Positions 32,360 through 40,903 are shown, counted from the first letter of the stretch. The stretch is 64,000 nucleotides of DNA from Pseudomonas trivialis (GCF_001439805.1 NZ_JYLK01000006.1:1-64000); one strand, 5' to 3'. Numbers and translations are program-made. Notes: generated by a model not told the origin, from the letters alone.

Positions 32360-33728
32360 GGTCTTTTCTCTCCTTTGCGCGGCCGGTGAATTTCAATACG
32401 CGTCCCATCTCCACCTCTTCGGTGCTTGGTGCTTTACCTCCGAAGTCAACAAACCTGACGTACTTACCCTGCTGCTGCACAAGGCACGAGCCAACCTTGG
32501 CGTGCCTGACCTTGCCAACGATGAGTTCGGTTACTCCGTTCTGCCCCTCTTCGCTTTCCATGTCGCGATGCACCAGGATCACCACGTCGGCGTCCTGTTC
32601 GATCTGTCCGGAGTCACGGATGTCGCTCGGGCGAGGACGTTTGTCTGGTCGGTTGGTTGAGCCACGGTTAAGCTGGGCCAGCACGATTACGGGGATCTTC
32701 AGTTCCTTGGCTAAGTTCTTGAGGGCCGTGGAAATCTTGCCGACCTCGATAGAGCGGTTGGCGCTACCCTCGGCGCTGATCAGTTGGACGTAATCGACCA
32801 GCAGCACGTTGAGCCCTTCCCTGCGCTGGCACTGCCGGGCGATTGAGCGGATGCGGGGCATCGTCATGCCGGCCTGATCGTTGACGAACAGCTTGGCTTC
32901 GTTGAGTACGCTGACCGCGCTGGTTAGCTTTGGCCAGTCATGGTCTTCAAGATCGCCACTGTCCAACTTGCTCAGATTGACGCTACCGATCGATGCAAGG
33001 CCGCGAGTGATCAATTCCTCCTTGGTCATTTCCATGGAGAAAGCCAAGCCGACGCCATCAAGGTTGCAGGTGACGTGCTGAGCTATCTGCAGGCCGAGGA
33101 TGGTCTTGCCCGACCCTGTGAGCCCTCCAACAACGATCATGTTGCCAGGGCGTAACCCTCGCACCAGTTCATCAAGATCCTTCAGCCCGGTCGAAAGCCC
33201 TGTAGGCATCGTCTTGTTGAACTTCGAGTCGATGGTGTCGATCACCGCGGGCAGAATTTCGCTGGCCTTGTAGTAATCCTGCTGCCCATCGTCGTCCAGG
33301 TCGCGCAGATCCGCCGTGGCTTGCTGGGCCATGGCGATAACCTCGGAAAGTGGGCGCTCTTCATTGGCCGTGTCGTTGATCACATACGCGGCATTCACAA
33401 TCTGACGCAACACTGCCCGCTCCCGAACAATGCGAGCATAGGCCTTCCAGTTGGCGGCGCTGGGCACACTCATGGCGACCTCGCCCGCATGGGCCAGGGT
33501 CGACTTGCCACTGGGCAGGCGGTGGCGGCAATCGCTCAAGGTGACAACGTCGATGGGAACACCGGCGGTGTGGCAATCAATCATCACCTGGTAAAGCGCG
33601 GCGCTCTCCAAATCATGGAAATCGGAAACGTCCACCTTACTGCTGATCTCGTCGAACAACTCGGGCTTGAGCAGTACCGCCCCAAGAATGCCGAACTCGG
33701 CCTCATCACTGAATAGTTCGCGGCTCAT
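32352..33728 (-). CDS. Replicative DNA helicase (DnaB family)
   Basis: 458 residues. The N-terminal DnaB domain (EAEFGILGAVLLKPELFDEI) is followed by a linker and the RecA-like core. Walker A is VGGLTGSGKTILGLQIA (about 201-214), Walker B is NVLLVDYVQLIS, and VIVLAQLNRGSTNR plus RDSGQIEQDADVVILVHR are standard DnaB motifs. It would replace the host helicase at the phage origin. The next gene upstream is its ATP-dependent loader. Confidence 0.93.
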   Translation of the reverse strand: MSRELFSDEAEFGILGAVLLKPELFDEISSKVDVSDFHDLESAALYQVMIDCHTAGVPIDVVTLSDCRHRLPSGKSTLAHAGEVAMSVPSAANWKAYARIVRERAVLRQIVNAAYVINDTANEERPLSEVIAMAQQATADLRDLDDDGQQDYYKASEILPAVIDTIDSKFNKTMPTGLSTGLKDLDELVRGLRPGNMIVVGGLTGSGKTILGLQIAQHVTCNLDGVGLAFSMEMTKEELITRGLASIGSVNLSKLDSGDLEDHDWPKLTSAVSVLNEAKLFVNDQAGMTMPRIRSIARQCQRREGLNVLLVDYVQLISAEGSANRSIEVGKISTALKNLAKELKIPVIVLAQLNRGSTNRPDKRPRPSDIRDSGQIEQDADVVILVHRDMESEEGQNGVTELIVGKVRHAKVGSCLVQQQGKYVRFVDFGGKAPSTEEVEMGRVLKFTGRAKERKDHE

Positions 33729-34504
33729 ACGTCACCCCGGGCTGAAGGCCAGTTGAACAGCACTGCAGGACCACCGGCATCGCTAAGACGATCAACTGCT
33801 CGATCTCCCAGACATTTACGCAAACCGAGAATGCCCAGGTTGGAAATTACGATGGTGGGTTGCAATCGCTCGTAGCGGTTGTTGATCACCTCGAACAACA
33901 CTTGCCGCTCGAAGTCGCTCCCGTGCTGAACGCCGATTTCATCGATCACCAGCAGATCGGGAAACTGCAGTGTGCTGAACACTTGGTGCTCGGTTGATTC
34001 TGCGGTTTTGCTGAACGTTGCCTTCACATCACGAATGATCGCCAGGGCGGACGTATACCGGGCATGGGCGCCGTGGTGACGGATGACGTGCTGCGCCACC
34101 GCACAACCCAGGTGTGTCTTGCCGGTACCGACCTCTCCCAGAAGCATCATCGAGAGCCCGGCCTGCCAGTGCACGTCGAACCGTTCCGCGTATTCCCTGC
34201 ATTGGCGAAGAGCAACGGCCTGTGGTTCTGGCTTGCTGTCCGTCCGGTAGTTCTCCAGCGTCGCCGCCCGGAAACGTGGAGGGATACCTGATGAGATCAG
34301 ATCCGCATTGAGCTGACGAGCGAACTGCACATCCCGTGCAGCGGTGGCGACGGATTCGTCAGTGGAATGCCGTGCATCGAAGTGACAGCGTGGGCAGCCG
34401 AGCCACTGTGCGTCACCGATGAATGACTCCAAGAGACTGTTTTCAAACGTGCCGTGCTCGTCGCAACGGCTGATAGCGGTGTTGATGATTGCTGGTTTGA
34501 TCAT
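33725..34504 (-). CDS. DnaC-like helicase loader (AAA+ ATPase)
   Basis: 259 residues. Walker A is GEVGTGKT (about 123-130), Walker B is LLVIDEIG, and RPTIVISNLG-like sensor 1 follows (QPTIVISNL). A CxxxH...CPRC cluster at about 14-41 could hold a zinc ion, as in DnaC/DnaI relatives. It loads DnaB onto single-stranded DNA after origin melting. Overlapping junctions tie it to helicase and O-like genes. Confidence 0.9.
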   Translation of the reverse strand: MIKPAIINTAISRCDEHGTFENSLLESFIGDAQWLGCPRCHFDARHSTDESVATAARDVQFARQLNADLISSGIPPRFRAATLENYRTDSKPEPQAVALRQCREYAERFDVHWQAGLSMMLLGEVGTGKTHLGCAVAQHVIRHHGAHARYTSALAIIRDVKATFSKTAESTEHQVFSTLQFPDLLVIDEIGVQHGSDFERQVLFEVINNRYERLQPTIVISNLGILGLRKCLGDRAVDRLSDAGGPAVLFNWPSARGDV

Positions 34505-35508
34505 GGTCGGGCTACTCGATACGTACCATTGGGCTGAAGTTCAAGCCCGAGGGTGTGGTCAATTTTGTCGAGGTCCACGTGATTGGACTGCTCGATGTTC
34601 GCCAGGATTTCGTCTTCCCAGCATCGGCCGTTGAGCCAGGTCGCTGGCAGCGGGATGTACTGCCCGCCGTCCTTGATCCAGTCAGGCCTGAGGCAGTGAT
34701 TTGCCAGCGCAACAAGCAGGGTTTCGCGCAATGCGGCATCAGGCTTGAGTTTCTTCCAGGCCGACTCAGCGTTAAGCCGTTTTTGGCGTCGCGGGTACAA
34801 CCGGTAGAACTGGTCGAAGCCGTCCAGCAGATCCGTAGCGGCGGGTTTGATATTCCGCTTCGGCTTTGGATCTGCCAGAGCGGGTTGAGCAGGTGCGTGC
34901 TGCTCCTGCCCATTTGCTCCAGCTTGAGGTTCCAGCGTCGCGTCGTCCGGCGGAGCATCGCGACGATGGACATGCTCTTGATCTTGATCTTGTTCTTCTC
35001 CTTTCCTATTACCCTTCCTTTCCCTTCCGGGGTCGAGGCCTAGCAGAGGATTCGACGAGTCCTCGTCGAGTGGTGGTCGAATGTTCGGAGAGGACTCACC
35101 GACAGAATCACCTACAGGCCCCGGTTTCTGGTTGTCATCAGTTCCAGCCCCCAGCAGTGGCGGACTGGACACCACCAGGGACTGAACAAACTCCGGGTAC
35201 TTGAAGGTCGGCTTATCAATCCTTTGGTGCTCCCACCCGCAGACGTGCAAATATCGCTTGCCAGAGTGCTCGTAGAAGGACAAAAGACCGTTCGACGACA
35301 GCTCGTCGAGCATTCGACGAATACTCGACGAGCTGATTTCGTCACCGGGAAAAACCCGGGCCTTGATGGTTTTCTCCGAGTCAGGATGATTGCCGCCATC
35401 GTCACAAAAATTCCAAATACCAATGAACAGCAGGCGTGTCAGAGGCTGACACTCCATCACCTGTTCACTGCTCCAGAACTCTGGCTTGATCGTCCTAATG
35501 CGCGCCAT
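34501..35508 (-). CDS. Replication initiation protein (lambda O-like)
   Basis: 335 residues. The N-terminal MARIRTIKPEFWSSEQVM and LLFIGIWNFCDDGGNH begin a winged-helix origin-binding domain common to phage O-type proteins. A long low-complexity linker (NRKGEEQDQDQEHVHRRDA; about 130-225) follows. The C-terminal domain (FYRLYPRRQKRLNAESAWKKL) probably contacts the helicase loader. The gene itself carries candidate origin repeats, as lambda O does. Confidence 0.82.
   Translation of the reverse strand: MARIRTIKPEFWSSEQVMECQPLTRLLFIGIWNFCDDGGNHPDSEKTIKARVFPGDEISSSSIRRMLDELSSNGLLSFYEHSGKRYLHVCGWEHQRIDKPTFKYPEFVQSLVVSSPPLLGAGTDDNQKPGPVGDSVGESSPNIRPPLDEDSSNPLLGLDPGRERKGNRKGEEQDQDQEHVHRRDAPPDDATLEPQAGANGQEQHAPAQPALADPKPKRNIKPAATDLLDGFDQFYRLYPRRQKRLNAESAWKKLKPDAALRETLLVALANHCLRPDWIKDGGQYIPLPATWLNGRCWEDEILANIEQSNHVDLDKIDHTLGLELQPNGTYRVARP
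35291..35334. repeat. Iteron-like repeats inside the O-like gene (candidate origin)
   Basis: Four copies of TCGACGA or its complement TCGTCGA occur within 44 bp (TTCGACGA, CTCGTCGA, TTCGACGA, CTCGACGAG). A further pair stands at 35051-35070. The repeats are inside the coding part for the DNA-binding domain. In lambda the origin iterons also lie inside O. The protein text there (SSSIRRMLDELSSNG) is serine/leucine-rich, which could produce similar words by chance. Confidence 0.45.
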
Positions 35509-35744
35509 CAGATATCCAGCTCCTCTGTCACGCGACGGATGAAGGCATCGTAGGTTTCAGCCATCTCAAAACCCTGGCGCTCCAGCGACTCACGGTAGGC
35601 CTTGGCGCTGCCGTAAAGCACCCAGCGCTCGCGCTCTGGAAGCGTTCGGAAGTTGCCGTAGGTTGGCCAGGGGCCGGCGATGGTGCAGGCCGCTGCAGGT
35701 TTAATTACGGGGATTCTCGTAGTTGATTCGACAGAGCCGATCAT
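35508..35744 (-). CDS. Small phage protein upstream of the O-like gene
   Basis: 78 residues from MIGSVESTTRIPVIKP; GGGGAGA stands at good distance from the ATG at 35744. It is helical in its C-terminal half (ERERWVLYGSAKAYRESLERQ). It ends on the O-like start (one-base overlap at 35508). I recognise no family. It may be a small regulator. Confidence 0.65.
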   Translation of the reverse strand: MIGSVESTTRIPVIKPAAACTIAGPWPTYGNFRTLPERERWVLYGSAKAYRESLERQGFEMAETYDAFIRRVTEELDI

Positions 35745-36322
35745 TGCAGCGTCTCCCCATGCTTGCGGCACATCCCGGCACCCATGGTTTCCATTGAGCC
35801 GCCAGACAGGCGCAATACCAGCAGGCGCAATGCTGTGGTGGCGTCAATGGAGAGCGTACGAGCCTCGTCCAACGCCAAAGCCCGCGGTGAGTGGTCCATG
35901 ATCAGAACTCGAACGCGATCGCTGTAGTTGAACGCCGCGCAAGCCAGTTGTTGGTCCGTCAGGCCGGCGAATGCCTCATCCGGTAGGCACTCCCCAGGGA
36001 ACACGACGACGGGAATTCTGTTTTCTGGTCGCGGCTTCCCCTCCAACAAGTGGCGGCTCATGGCCTCAAAGTGATCCTGGGCAACTTGCCTCGCGTCGTG
36101 CCCAGTCCTACGCCTGAACAACACCTTGAGTGCGTAGTAGGCTCGGTACAGGTCAATGTGAGTGTCATCCTCTTTCTCAATGGAGTACTCCGGCTCGTCG
36201 ATGACGTCTAGCGCGTCCTTAACGACCTCGAAACACTTCAGCAACAGCGCTGCATCGGGATATTTCTCGAAGTGTTCTTCGTCGATGACGGTGACAGGTA
36301 CCTCTTGGGATATTTCGCTCAT
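35741..36322 (-). CDS. Phage protein of unknown function
   Basis: 193 residues, acidic in the N-terminal third (VIDEEHFEKYPDAALLLKCF, EPEYSIEKEDDTHIDL), then a mixed domain with RTGHDARQVAQDHFEAM and VFPGECLPDEAFAGLTD. No membrane or enzyme signature. Four-base overlaps on both sides place it in the early operon. Unknown function. Confidence 0.65.
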   Translation of the reverse strand: MSEISQEVPVTVIDEEHFEKYPDAALLLKCFEVVKDALDVIDEPEYSIEKEDDTHIDLYRAYYALKVLFRRRTGHDARQVAQDHFEAMSRHLLEGKPRPENRIPVVVFPGECLPDEAFAGLTDQQLACAAFNYSDRVRVLIMDHSPRALALDEARTLSIDATTALRLLVLRLSGGSMETMGAGMCRKHGETLQ

Positions 36323-36771
36323 GGGTATGCCCTCCCGATTGCAGATTGGTGAAGTGGGATATAGGCAAACTCATCAAAGTCGGGCTCGTACTTGGCATGC
36401 TCAAGCATTGAAGCCATATGACTGAGGGGCATTGCAGCGCGATGCTGTTGCACAAAGGCAACCAAGAAGGTGCGGCCAGGCGAAGGCTCGTTCGCGCACA
36501 TATCAATCAACGCCTTTATGCGCTGAGTCTGCTCGGTAAACTGCCTATGCTTTTGGTACCCGCGGGCCTCTTCTGGTGGGTTGGCGAGTGTGTGGAGTTT
36601 TGTTATTCGGCCAAGCAGGTCACGACCGAGAGTCTCGAGCAGGTCACGAGCAACTCGCTCGTCTGTGAGCCCAAGGCCGAAGCCGTACACACCACGCCCG
36701 TCGAAAACCTCAACCAGGTAGAAAGGTTTTTTGTTGAAGCTTGGACTCTTAGAGTCAATGACCTGGTTCAT
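36319..36771 (-). CDS. Phage protein of unknown function
   Basis: 150 residues (MNQVIDSKSPSFNKKPFYLV). The middle (GFGLGLTDERVARDLLETL; TEQTQRIKALIDMCANE) is helical. There is no recognised domain. It overlaps its neighbours by four bases. The gene is one of four unknowns between CII and the replication genes, where lambda-like phages vary most. Confidence 0.6.
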   Translation of the reverse strand: MNQVIDSKSPSFNKKPFYLVEVFDGRGVYGFGLGLTDERVARDLLETLGRDLLGRITKLHTLANPPEEARGYQKHRQFTEQTQRIKALIDMCANEPSPGRTFLVAFVQQHRAAMPLSHMASMLEHAKYEPDFDEFAYIPLHQSAIGRAYP

Positions 36772-37250
36772 GGCCGAACCTCCGAGAGATTCGGCGCCAC
36801 GCTTTCTGCCTGGCTGTTTTGTGGCGCGTAACCTTCATACGGACCGAACTGACCAAGACGAGCTAGGAACTCGTGCCCAGAACGCTCAGCCGATCGAACT
36901 GACTGGATCATGTCTGTTACGCGGTCGTTCATCCGGAGGAAGCTTTCGAATCCTTTTGCCCAGCCTGCTACCCACGAAATGCGAACAGGGTACGGGGCAA
37001 CTTCCGGCTCGAGCATGGCCTTCAGTTCTAATGCCAGACACTCATCCAGCACACCGGGATAGGTTTGTTTGAGTCCCGCGTCCTCATAAACAACTTGAAC
37101 CTCGTAGTAGGTAAAGCCTGCCCGCTCATCAAAAGGCGGCAGCGTAGGCGTGATTGACACGCTCTTGGGCACACTGACCAGCCGGGGTTTAGATTGAATG
37201 CGTTCAGTAACAGGCGACCGAACTTGTTTACTACGAATTGCATGTGCCAT
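36768..37250 (-). CDS. Phage protein of unknown function
   Basis: 160 residues. A basic, Ser/Pro-rich N-terminus (about 1-40) leads to FTYYEVQVVYEDAGLKQTY and SWVAGWAKGFESFLRMNDR. No family is recognised. The ATG follows a GAGG-like sequence. It is separated from the CII-like gene by about 150 bp, which may hold a promoter or terminator. Confidence 0.6.
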   Translation of the reverse strand: MAHAIRSKQVRSPVTERIQSKPRLVSVPKSVSITPTLPPFDERAGFTYYEVQVVYEDAGLKQTYPGVLDECLALELKAMLEPEVAPYPVRISWVAGWAKGFESFLRMNDRVTDMIQSVRSAERSGHEFLARLGQFGPYEGYAPQNSQAESVAPNLSEVRP

Positions 37251-37398
37251 GATTCACACCTCTGCAGTTGTGTAGTCCTGATCACACAGGACGATTAGAT
37301 GAGCCCCGGTTCCCGCCGGGTTTGTTGCTTTCTGCACCGGGCAAAATTGATTCTCCGCCCGTTTTATTCCTCTGTTACCTAGCCGTTCGGATAGGTAA

Positions 37399-37821
37399 TC
37401 ACGCTGCTTTGACTGACTCCTCCAGTACCAACAAGCTTTGCCGGACATGGCCAATTTCCTTCTGGATGTTTGCTTTCTCGAAAGGTGAAACGCGACCATC
37501 TGCAAGGGCGTCATGCACGAGGCGAGAAACGTCTCCGTACTCAGCCGCGAGATGCACCAGAGCCTCGATGAGGTTCTTGCTCGCCGGTCGCGCCTGCGGC
37601 ACCAGGGCATAGCCCAATGTGTTGGCCAGGTGTTCCAGCGGTTCAACGTTCTTGCTGTGCACCAGGATCTGGAGAAATTGCTCCAGGTTCAGGCGGTGCG
37701 AGTCATCATTTGGGTTGCTGCGATTGAGCAATGCGGTGTGGCTCATACCCATCAGGTGAGCCAGTTGCTTTGGCCCCGCCTCTAGAACTGCCTCATGTAT
37801 TGCGCGGTGTACCTGTTCCAT
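37399..37821 (-). CDS. CII-family phage regulator
   Basis: 140 residues. AVLEAGPKQLAHLMGMSHTALLNRSNP is the helix-turn-helix of the phage regulatory CII family, followed by HRLNLEQFLQILV and a helical C-terminus for tetramer formation (FEKANIQKEIGHVRQSLLVLEE). It lies downstream of the Cro-like gene as cII does in lambda and may promote lysogeny by activating repressor and integrase promoters. Confidence 0.8.
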   Translation of the reverse strand: MEQVHRAIHEAVLEAGPKQLAHLMGMSHTALLNRSNPNDDSHRLNLEQFLQILVHSKNVEPLEHLANTLGYALVPQARPASKNLIEALVHLAAEYGDVSRLVHDALADGRVSPFEKANIQKEIGHVRQSLLVLEESVKAA

Positions 37822-37910
37822 TTCGGGAAACCTCTTCGTGGTTGTCGTGGCGGAACGTTCAGCTCAGGGCGAAGATATGCGCCCTCAATCAGGGCTTCTT
37901 TTAATCGGGA

Positions 37911-38147
37911 TTAAAGATTTGGCTCTTGGCCTGAATTGCGCAGATAGGCCCAGTCGACATCGGGCCGGAGCTCTTCACAGGTAACCGCCCTGCTCGACTC
38001 CCGCTCAAGGTTGATGGCGAGGCCTGGACCTGCCCGGCGAAAGCCATGTGCGATCTGTTTAAGGTTCCCGGCACTGGTGCCGCTGCGCTTGGCCAACGAT
38101 TCCACCGAGGGTGTGTCGAGGGAGCGGATGAGTTCAAGTAGCGTCAT
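37911..38147 (-). CDS. Cro/YdaS-type repressor
   Basis: 78 residues. SVESLAKRSGTSAGNLKQIAHGFRRAG is an XRE-like helix-turn-helix typical of the YdaS group of Cro proteins. The following LAINLERESSRAVTCEELRPDVDW is the family's standard tail. It is divergent from the CI-like gene with operators between them. It should repress CI and early promoters as the phage enters the lytic mode. Confidence 0.85.
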   Translation of the reverse strand: MTLLELIRSLDTPSVESLAKRSGTSAGNLKQIAHGFRRAGPGLAINLERESSRAVTCEELRPDVDWAYLRNSGQEPNL

Positions 38148-38173
38148 GTTTGTCTCCGAAAGAAGTCTAGATT

Positions 38174-38190
38174 ACACATTGCTAATGTGT
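38174..38190. promoter_or_regulatory. Candidate CI/Cro operator
   Basis: ACACATT and AATGTGT are perfect inverted halves around GCT, in the 98-bp gap between the divergent Cro- and CI-like genes. Half-sites of the form TTGCTAA, TAGCAAT and TGCTAAC repeat through to about 38226, suggesting two or three operators. The TTGCTAA word recurs at 48405. Confidence 0.6.
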
Positions 38191-38245
38191 ATCGCAATAG
38201 CAATTATCAATTTACCAAATGCTAACGCAGGGACACTATTCGCCT

Positions 38246-38671
38246 ATGGATATCAAAACTCTTCGGGTCGACGCACTGCGGCGCGTCATCGGCCCACTCA
38301 GTCAGAAAGACTTCGCTGACCAGCACGATCTGGACGCTTCGTATTTGTCACAGATCCTCAATGGGCACCGCTCATTGGGTGAGAAAGCGGCGCTCAACCT
38401 CGAGAAGAAAATCGGGCTCACGCCTGGTGTGCTGGTCAATCCGAATGGACACGGGCCGGCATTGATCGAGGGTGAGTACACTCGCCAGGATGTGGTGAGA
38501 GAGGCGGCGTCTGCCTACCAGGCCCTTCAGGACAAGGCTACGCCGCGAGCAGTTGCGGTTATCGAGAAGCTCGCCAGGGCGGCGGCAAAAGGAAGACTCA
38601 AGGAGTCGGACTTGGTTCTGCTTGAGGGCATAGCCGCCCTGCTTGAGAAGGCCAACGCTGAAAAGCCTTGA
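38246..38671 (+). CDS. CI-like prophage repressor (short, no peptidase domain)
   Basis: 141 residues from MDIKTLRVDALRRV (38246). The helix-turn-helix is DFADQHDLDASYLSQILNGHRSLG. The C-terminal part is helical (REAASAYQALQDKATPRAV; LEGIAALLEKAN). There is no S24/LexA-type self-cleavage domain, so induction would need an antirepressor or direct displacement rather than RecA cleavage. It is divergent from the Cro-like gene and followed by a terminator. Confidence 0.8.
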   Translation: MDIKTLRVDALRRVIGPLSQKDFADQHDLDASYLSQILNGHRSLGEKAALNLEKKIGLTPGVLVNPNGHGPALIEGEYTRQDVVREAASAYQALQDKATPRAVAVIEKLARAAAKGRLKESDLVLLEGIAALLEKANAEKP

Positions 38672-38683
38672 GCCGGATGCAGA

Positions 38684-38706
38684 AAGCCCGGCACTTGGCC
38701 GGGCTT
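38684..38706 (+). terminator. Terminator after the CI-like gene
   Basis: AAGCCCGGC and GCCGGGCTT pair around ACTTG. The 3' T-run is weak. It also stands at the end of the converging broken regulator gene. Confidence 0.7.
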
Positions 38707-38722
38707 CAAGGTAATCATCGAT

Positions 38723-38969
38723 TCAAACGGCGTTGAGTCGCTCAACCATGTCAGGGAAGCGCTGAACCAATTTAATCAGTAGCGCTGCCTAGGCATTTGG
38801 CTTGGACTTCGATTGCTCCCAGTTCTTCAGCGTGTCCAGATTCATCCTGACCTGCCTGGCAAACACTCGTTTTGCTCATTTCGTACTGACGAAGAGTAAT
38901 ATTTCCCTTCCGGTGCTCGCTCATTTCCTCCACACCCTGCATCAGCTCGGCAAACAGACTGCGTTTCAC
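38723..38969 (-). pseudogene. Broken HTH regulator (HigA/MqsA-type antitoxin-like)
   Basis: The start (GTG at 38969, after AGGTGG) gives KRSLFAELMQGVEEMSEHRKG, the usual opening of a family of small HTH regulators. The expected helix region RVFARQVRMNLDTLKNWEQSK is found in a different frame, so a frameshift lies near 38865-38875. That frame then meets TAG where relatives would have CAG, before AALLIKLVQRFPDMVERL. Both lesions make a 69-residue aberrant product. No toxin gene is recognised beside it. Confidence 0.75.
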
Positions 38970-39057
38970 TTCCCACCTCATTCTTCAGCTTTATGTCACG
39001 GATGGGCAAAACGAAAAAGCCCAGCAGGCAGGCCGGGCTTTTAGTGCTTACTCAAGA

Positions 39058-39258
39058 CTAGGCGTCAGAAGTTTTATTCCTGACAGAATCACCAGCGGAG
39101 AGTGAGCATTTGATTTTTGCCGCGTGCGCAACCACCTCACGCTGGGAAGCGCTTGCCTTGTGAAGCACCTCCCGGAAAACCTCACGTTTGGTCTCAGGGG
39201 AGGAGTTACTGAAGAAATCCGCCAGTAGGCTGGAGTCTTCGGTGTTGGGTTTACGCAT
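39058..39258 (-). CDS. Small protein coupled to the zeta-type toxin (candidate antitoxin)
   Basis: 66 residues (MRKPNTEDSSLLADFFSNSS), helical, with TKREVFREVLHKASASQREVVAHAAK. Its start overlaps the zeta gene stop by eight bases, so it is cotranslated. Classical epsilon antitoxins precede zeta and are longer. Here the only partner follows it, so an antitoxin role is a suggestion from position and size. Confidence 0.6.
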   Translation of the reverse strand: MRKPNTEDSSLLADFFSNSSPETKREVFREVLHKASASQREVVAHAAKIKCSLSAGDSVRNKTSDA

Positions 39259-40000
39259 GACGATCTGCCTCAGTCAGTAGCTCGATGAGCTGCTGGTAAT
39301 CATAGGTCTCTGGAATTAGGGCGTCAATCTGCTCCACCGTTACCCCATCTTCATAGAACTCTTCAGAGCAATCTGTGTTCTTTACAAGTAAATCTATGTG
39401 CAAACCCCGCCCATAGGACTTCCTCAACTCAACAATATTCCGACGCACTGCCAAGTATTGCTGAGCAAATTTCTCCATGGGAATGTTTCTTCCCTCGGTT
39501 ATCTCTCGTGCTTTCACGAACTCCCAAGCGAGCTCAGGGCGCTGATAGACGTACATTATCTGAGCAGCCCTATTCCCTTTCAGAACCCTATCAATATTCC
39601 GCTTTGCAACATCTAGATTCGACATCGTTCCGTCAAGGATGAACGAAACGCGCTTCTCAAAAGCTCGGTCCAAGACCTTTTCAAGAATCTTTGTCACAGC
39701 CCGCTGGAAAAGGTAAGAGTTTCCACCCGAGTAACCTGGGATTAGCTCTCGAAAATCATCCGGATCAATTCGGAGAACTCGCCGCCCCTCGCCCTCCGGG
39801 TGCCCCTCCTCCAGAGCCTCCACCATTGCCTTGGAAATCTCTGTTTTTCCAGCACCAGGGGAGCCCGCCATAAAAACGGTGAGCGGAGCTCGCTCTGGAA
39901 TAAAAATCTCGGTGTCCACAATCTTCTTTGCCAGAGATCGGCGGTGCGCGATGGCAAACTGAAAAGCAGCTTCTTCTAGCTCTATTTCTTCAGGGGTCAT
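39251..40000 (-). CDS. Zeta-toxin family kinase
   Basis: 249 residues from MTPEEIELEEAAFQFAIAH (40000); an earlier start at 40075 is open but unlikely. VFMAGSPGAGKTEISKAM is the Walker A of the zeta/PezT family, RIDPDDFRELIPGYSGGNS carries the substrate-binding Asp and Arg, and SFILDGTMSNLDVAKRNI is the second conserved block. Family members phosphorylate UDP-N-acetylglucosamine or other nucleotides and stop growth. In a prophage it could be a stabilising or phage-exclusion module. Confidence 0.8.
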   Translation of the reverse strand: MTPEEIELEEAAFQFAIAHRRSLAKKIVDTEIFIPERAPLTVFMAGSPGAGKTEISKAMVEALEEGHPEGEGRRVLRIDPDDFRELIPGYSGGNSYLFQRAVTKILEKVLDRAFEKRVSFILDGTMSNLDVAKRNIDRVLKGNRAAQIMYVYQRPELAWEFVKAREITEGRNIPMEKFAQQYLAVRRNIVELRKSYGRGLHIDLLVKNTDCSEEFYEDGVTVEQIDALIPETYDYQQLIELLTEADRHA

Positions 40001-40077
40001 TAGTGGCTCGAAATTCGTTTTCCAAAAACTAACACTTTGCTCGGCCTTAAACCACGCAACCTTGAGGCAAAACAAAT

Positions 40078-40098
40078 AGCCCGGCGCTGGGCCGGGCT
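40078..40098 (-). terminator. Terminator after the Rha/KilAC gene
   Basis: AGCCCGGC and GCCGGGCT pair around GCTG, followed on the minus strand by ATTTGTTTTG. Near-identical hairpins stand at 38684 and 46085. Confidence 0.75.
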
Positions 40099-40108
40099 CT
40101 CTTTATTG

Positions 40109-40903
40109 CTACGCCAACAAGTCAGCGTCTCGCTCCCGCCACAGAGCTTCCAGCTTCGTCAGGCCCTTCCCAGTGATCAGCGTGGAGCACGTTGGGATCG
40201 TGCCGTCGATTGGGTGCTCGAAGGTGCCCAGCTTCACATCAAGCAGGCCGGCCTCGATTTTCGCCTGGTACGGCTCGTTCGACCGGGTCACCCATCCCTT
40301 CTGCCGCATGAACTGCAGCAGCCTGGTGCGGCCAGTGCCAATGATCTTCGCGGCTTGGGCGGCGTTGTACTTCTTGTGCGACACCACGACCATGTCGTGA
40401 AAGGCCACCTTGGGAGCGTCCTGTTCCACTTTCACTTCCAGCTCATGGTTCTCTTTCGAGAGCTCTGAGTTGTCAGCTTCCAAGGCAACGACCTTGCGGA
40501 CGTTGTCAGTCAACAATGCGAGCAGCACCTTGGGATCATTCAGGCTGGCAATGTCGAAGGCTGGCTTGGCCTGGGTATCCTCCAGTTCGTGTAAACGGCG
40601 GATGACCCTGTGACGAAGCGGGATGCTGTAGCCGGTCACCAGCGTTTCGGTCAGTTCCCGATCCAGATGGAAGCAAGGCATCGATCGCCCGGAGCCGTCC
40701 AGATAGGTGCCCCCAAATTTGGGGTCAGCGATTTGCAGCTCGGAGAGCATATTGCGGATGTCGCGCATGACGTGGTCATGCCGCTTACCAGTCAACTCTG
40801 CGATCTCGCGAGATGACATGGTAGGTCGCGCCACATTTTGCGATTGCAGAAAACGTGGCGCACCATCAGAAGACTGCTCGGATTGAATGGAGATAGTGTT
40901 CAT
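40109..40903 (-). CDS. Rha-family / KilAC phage antirepressor
   Basis: 264 residues. The N-terminal MSSREIAELTGKRHDHVMRDIRN and PCFHLDRELTETLVTGYSIPLRHRVI form the Rha domain. The C-terminal DMVVVSHKKYNAAQAAKIIG-like segment with TRLLQFMRQKGWVTR is the KilAC domain. Proteins of this build inactivate phage repressors. A short CI without a cleavage domain makes such an antirepressor a likely induction route here. Confidence 0.85.
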   Translation of the reverse strand: MNTISIQSEQSSDGAPRFLQSQNVARPTMSSREIAELTGKRHDHVMRDIRNMLSELQIADPKFGGTYLDGSGRSMPCFHLDRELTETLVTGYSIPLRHRVIRRLHELEDTQAKPAFDIASLNDPKVLLALLTDNVRKVVALEADNSELSKENHELEVKVEQDAPKVAFHDMVVVSHKKYNAAQAAKIIGTGRTRLLQFMRQKGWVTRSNEPYQAKIEAGLLDVKLGTFEHPIDGTIPTCSTLITGKGLTKLEALWRERDADLLA

